Shown here piece by piece: positions 14,154 to 15,014 of a stretch of DNA of 15,014 nt (its first letter is position 1; every line of letters begins with the position of its first letter). The notes below the pieces were generated by a model. The model had not been told where the DNA came from and ran no database searches. It saw only the letters and a program-made list of their open reading frames with translations. Both the position numbers and the translations under genes were made by a program. The DNA is from Betaproteobacteria bacterium TMED156 (GTDB lineage Bacteria; Pseudomonadota; Gammaproteobacteria; Burkholderiales; Burkholderiaceae_A). The stretch is taken from assembly GCA_002171155.1 (NCBI GenBank), contig NHHF01000032.1, positions 1 to 15,014 on the forward strand. The letters are read 5' to 3'.

Positions 14154-14485
14154 AGTTACAAAATTAATCTTTTTCTAGATCAAGTTTACGTAGCACTTAA
14201 TAAATCATTCAATCAAAAAAGGTGGCAGCTTTTCAAAAAAAAAATCACCCTCAATTAAATAATCTCACATACATTCGGAATTGAATTGACATTTTCTGTC
14301 ACATAAGTAGTAACATTAATCATGATAGGTTGGTCTAACTTAACTATAAAACTGGAAATCGTTTGGGATTATATTTTTGGTGGGTAAACTTAACCCACAC
14401 TCTCATTAAAAAAATTTACGGTGTCTCTGAAGATACCAATAAAGTTCCTGAATCGACCGATAAAAAGTCAGAAAAATAAAAAGAT
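14154..14485. other. Intergenic region with a perfect -35 box and a small dyad
   Basis: No gene of usual size. It contains a perfect TTGACA (14286-14291) overlapping a 5-bp dyad TGACA/TGTCA (14287-14291 and 14297-14301). A fair -10, TAACAT, begins at 14311 after a 19-base gap. This possible plus-strand promoter points at the candidate small gene that follows. No clear terminator was found for hxlR or for the minus-strand gene ending at 14486. Confidence 0.4.
14363..14479 (+). CDS. Possible 38-residue small protein, perhaps the second half of a frameshifted small gene
   Basis: An open frame from a TTG encodes a tryptophan-rich hydrophobic start (MGLYFWWVNLTHTLIKKIYG) and a charged, gene-like tail rich in Glu, Asp, Lys and Ser ending at TAA. 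There is a weak GGAAA before the TTG. A separate ATG at 14322 opens an adjoining frame (MIGWSNLTIKLEIVWDYIF) that stops at 14385-14387. A one-base backward slip on the TTTTT run at 14374-14378 would join the two into about 52 residues. The composition looks coding but length is too small to be sure. The protein is not recognised. Confidence 0.3.
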   Translation: MGLYFWWVNLTHTLIKKIYGVSEDTNKVPESTDKKSEK

Positions 14486-14920
14486 TTAATTATTTTCACT
14501 TTTTGGAGGAACATATGTACACAAAAAATTATGTAATATATCTTCAAATTTATCAGCATTTAAATCTCTCCACATTTTAACCGATCTGTTTTGATTGATA
14601 CGGTTATCCATACTTTCATCTCTTTTGATCCATGTTTGACTTATATTTCTCAAAAGAGTGTTAGAGCAATCTGCTTCTTCAAGAGAGTAAATTAGAGTGA
14701 ATTTACTTGAGTAATCATTAAATTTAATTATGGTCCATACGCGAGGGTGTTGTCTCCAAGTAAATGTTTCTGGTATGTACAAAAACTCTATATCATTCTC
14801 TGATCCATAAATTTCGTATGTAGCATTTGCATTAGAAAAACAAAAAGGCAATAGTCCAAAAAACAACAATATCAAAGTAAATTTAAAATACCACTTATTA
14901 ATTAGTTTATTTTTAATCAC
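14486..14920 (-). CDS. Secreted protein resembling the surface-adhesin protein E family
   Basis: Predicted 144-residue exported protein. A basic N-terminus and a hydrophobic stretch (TLILLFFGLLPFCF, about residues 15-28) followed by SNANA form a signal peptide with cleavage near residue 33. The mature part has IEFLYIPETFTWRQHPRVWTIIKF, then a strand-rich section, EEADCS with a cysteine near residue 84, and a second cysteine in FLCTY near the end, likely a disulfide pair in the periplasm. This layout (a paired beta sheet, vWxIxxF and a later DC motif) resembles the small surface-adhesin E-like proteins found in many proteobacteria, whose functions are mostly unknown. The start is a GTG without a clear ribosome binding site. 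No neighbour helps assign a role. Confidence 0.7.
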   Translation of the reverse strand: MIKNKLINKWYFKFTLILLFFGLLPFCFSNANATYEIYGSENDIEFLYIPETFTWRQHPRVWTIIKFNDYSSKFTLIYSLEEADCSNTLLRNISQTWIKRDESMDNRINQNRSVKMWRDLNADKFEDILHNFLCTYVPPKSENN

Positions 14921-15014
14921 AATTTTTTGTTAATTTAAGAATATTTTTTTTGAAAAGAAAAGCGTGTTCGAACTTTAAAAAGTAATAAAATTGAAAAATT
15001 AAGTTTAGTTTTAA

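Noticed and set aside
14214..14265. GGTG/CACC arms with long A-runs as a possible terminator
   Set aside because: The stem is only four base pairs with a loop of about 20 bases, too weak to call for either neighbouring gene.

Overview
AT-rich bacterial chromosome segment, most likely from a marine-type gammaproteobacterium. The taxonomic call is inference. It rests on an IbpA-like small heat shock protein behind a good sigma-32-type promoter, Fur-type boxes, a phasin, a Tat-dependent molybdenum hydroxylase of the isoquinoline oxidoreductase type, and a low-GC genome with short spacers. There are no rRNA or tRNA genes, insertion sequences, CRISPR arrays or phage genes. I read this as ordinary chromosome with unusually readable regulatory DNA.

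Left part (1-5150): a PPOX-class flavin protein (minus) stands back to back with a CLC-family anion transport protein that lacks both proton-pathway glutamates. Next is an Hsp20 gene with a sigma-32-type promoter, a ROSE-like RNA thermometer and a terminator. A GC-richer, self-closing stretch (about 3007-3176) looks like a structured small RNA. It is followed by two Fur-type boxes and a Prx5-type peroxiredoxin, then a lipoprotein of the DUF6607 type.

Middle part (5150-9360): a PanE-like ketopantoate reductase (minus) is preceded by a promoter, hairpins and a strong intrinsic terminator, which form either a small RNA or an attenuator leader. A 400-base AT-rich gap follows, then a secreted FKBP-type prolyl isomerase and a phasin (both minus). 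The phasin promoter carries two TGC-N3-GCA dyads typical of PhaR operators. A short-chain dehydrogenase diverges from the phasin and meets a SOUL heme-binding protein head-on.

Right part (9390-13790): a molybdenum hydroxylase operon reads leftward as iorA, iorB, xdhC, mocA, possibly followed by the SOUL gene. IorA carries the 2Fe-2S clusters. IorB carries the molybdenum cofactor site and a Tat signal. XdhC and the MocA-like nucleotidyltransferase are expected to make and insert the cytosine dinucleotide form of the cofactor. A divergent HxlR-family regulator faces the operon across an inverted repeat that is probably its operator. The right end holds a spacer with a possible tiny gene and a secreted protein resembling the surface-adhesin E family.
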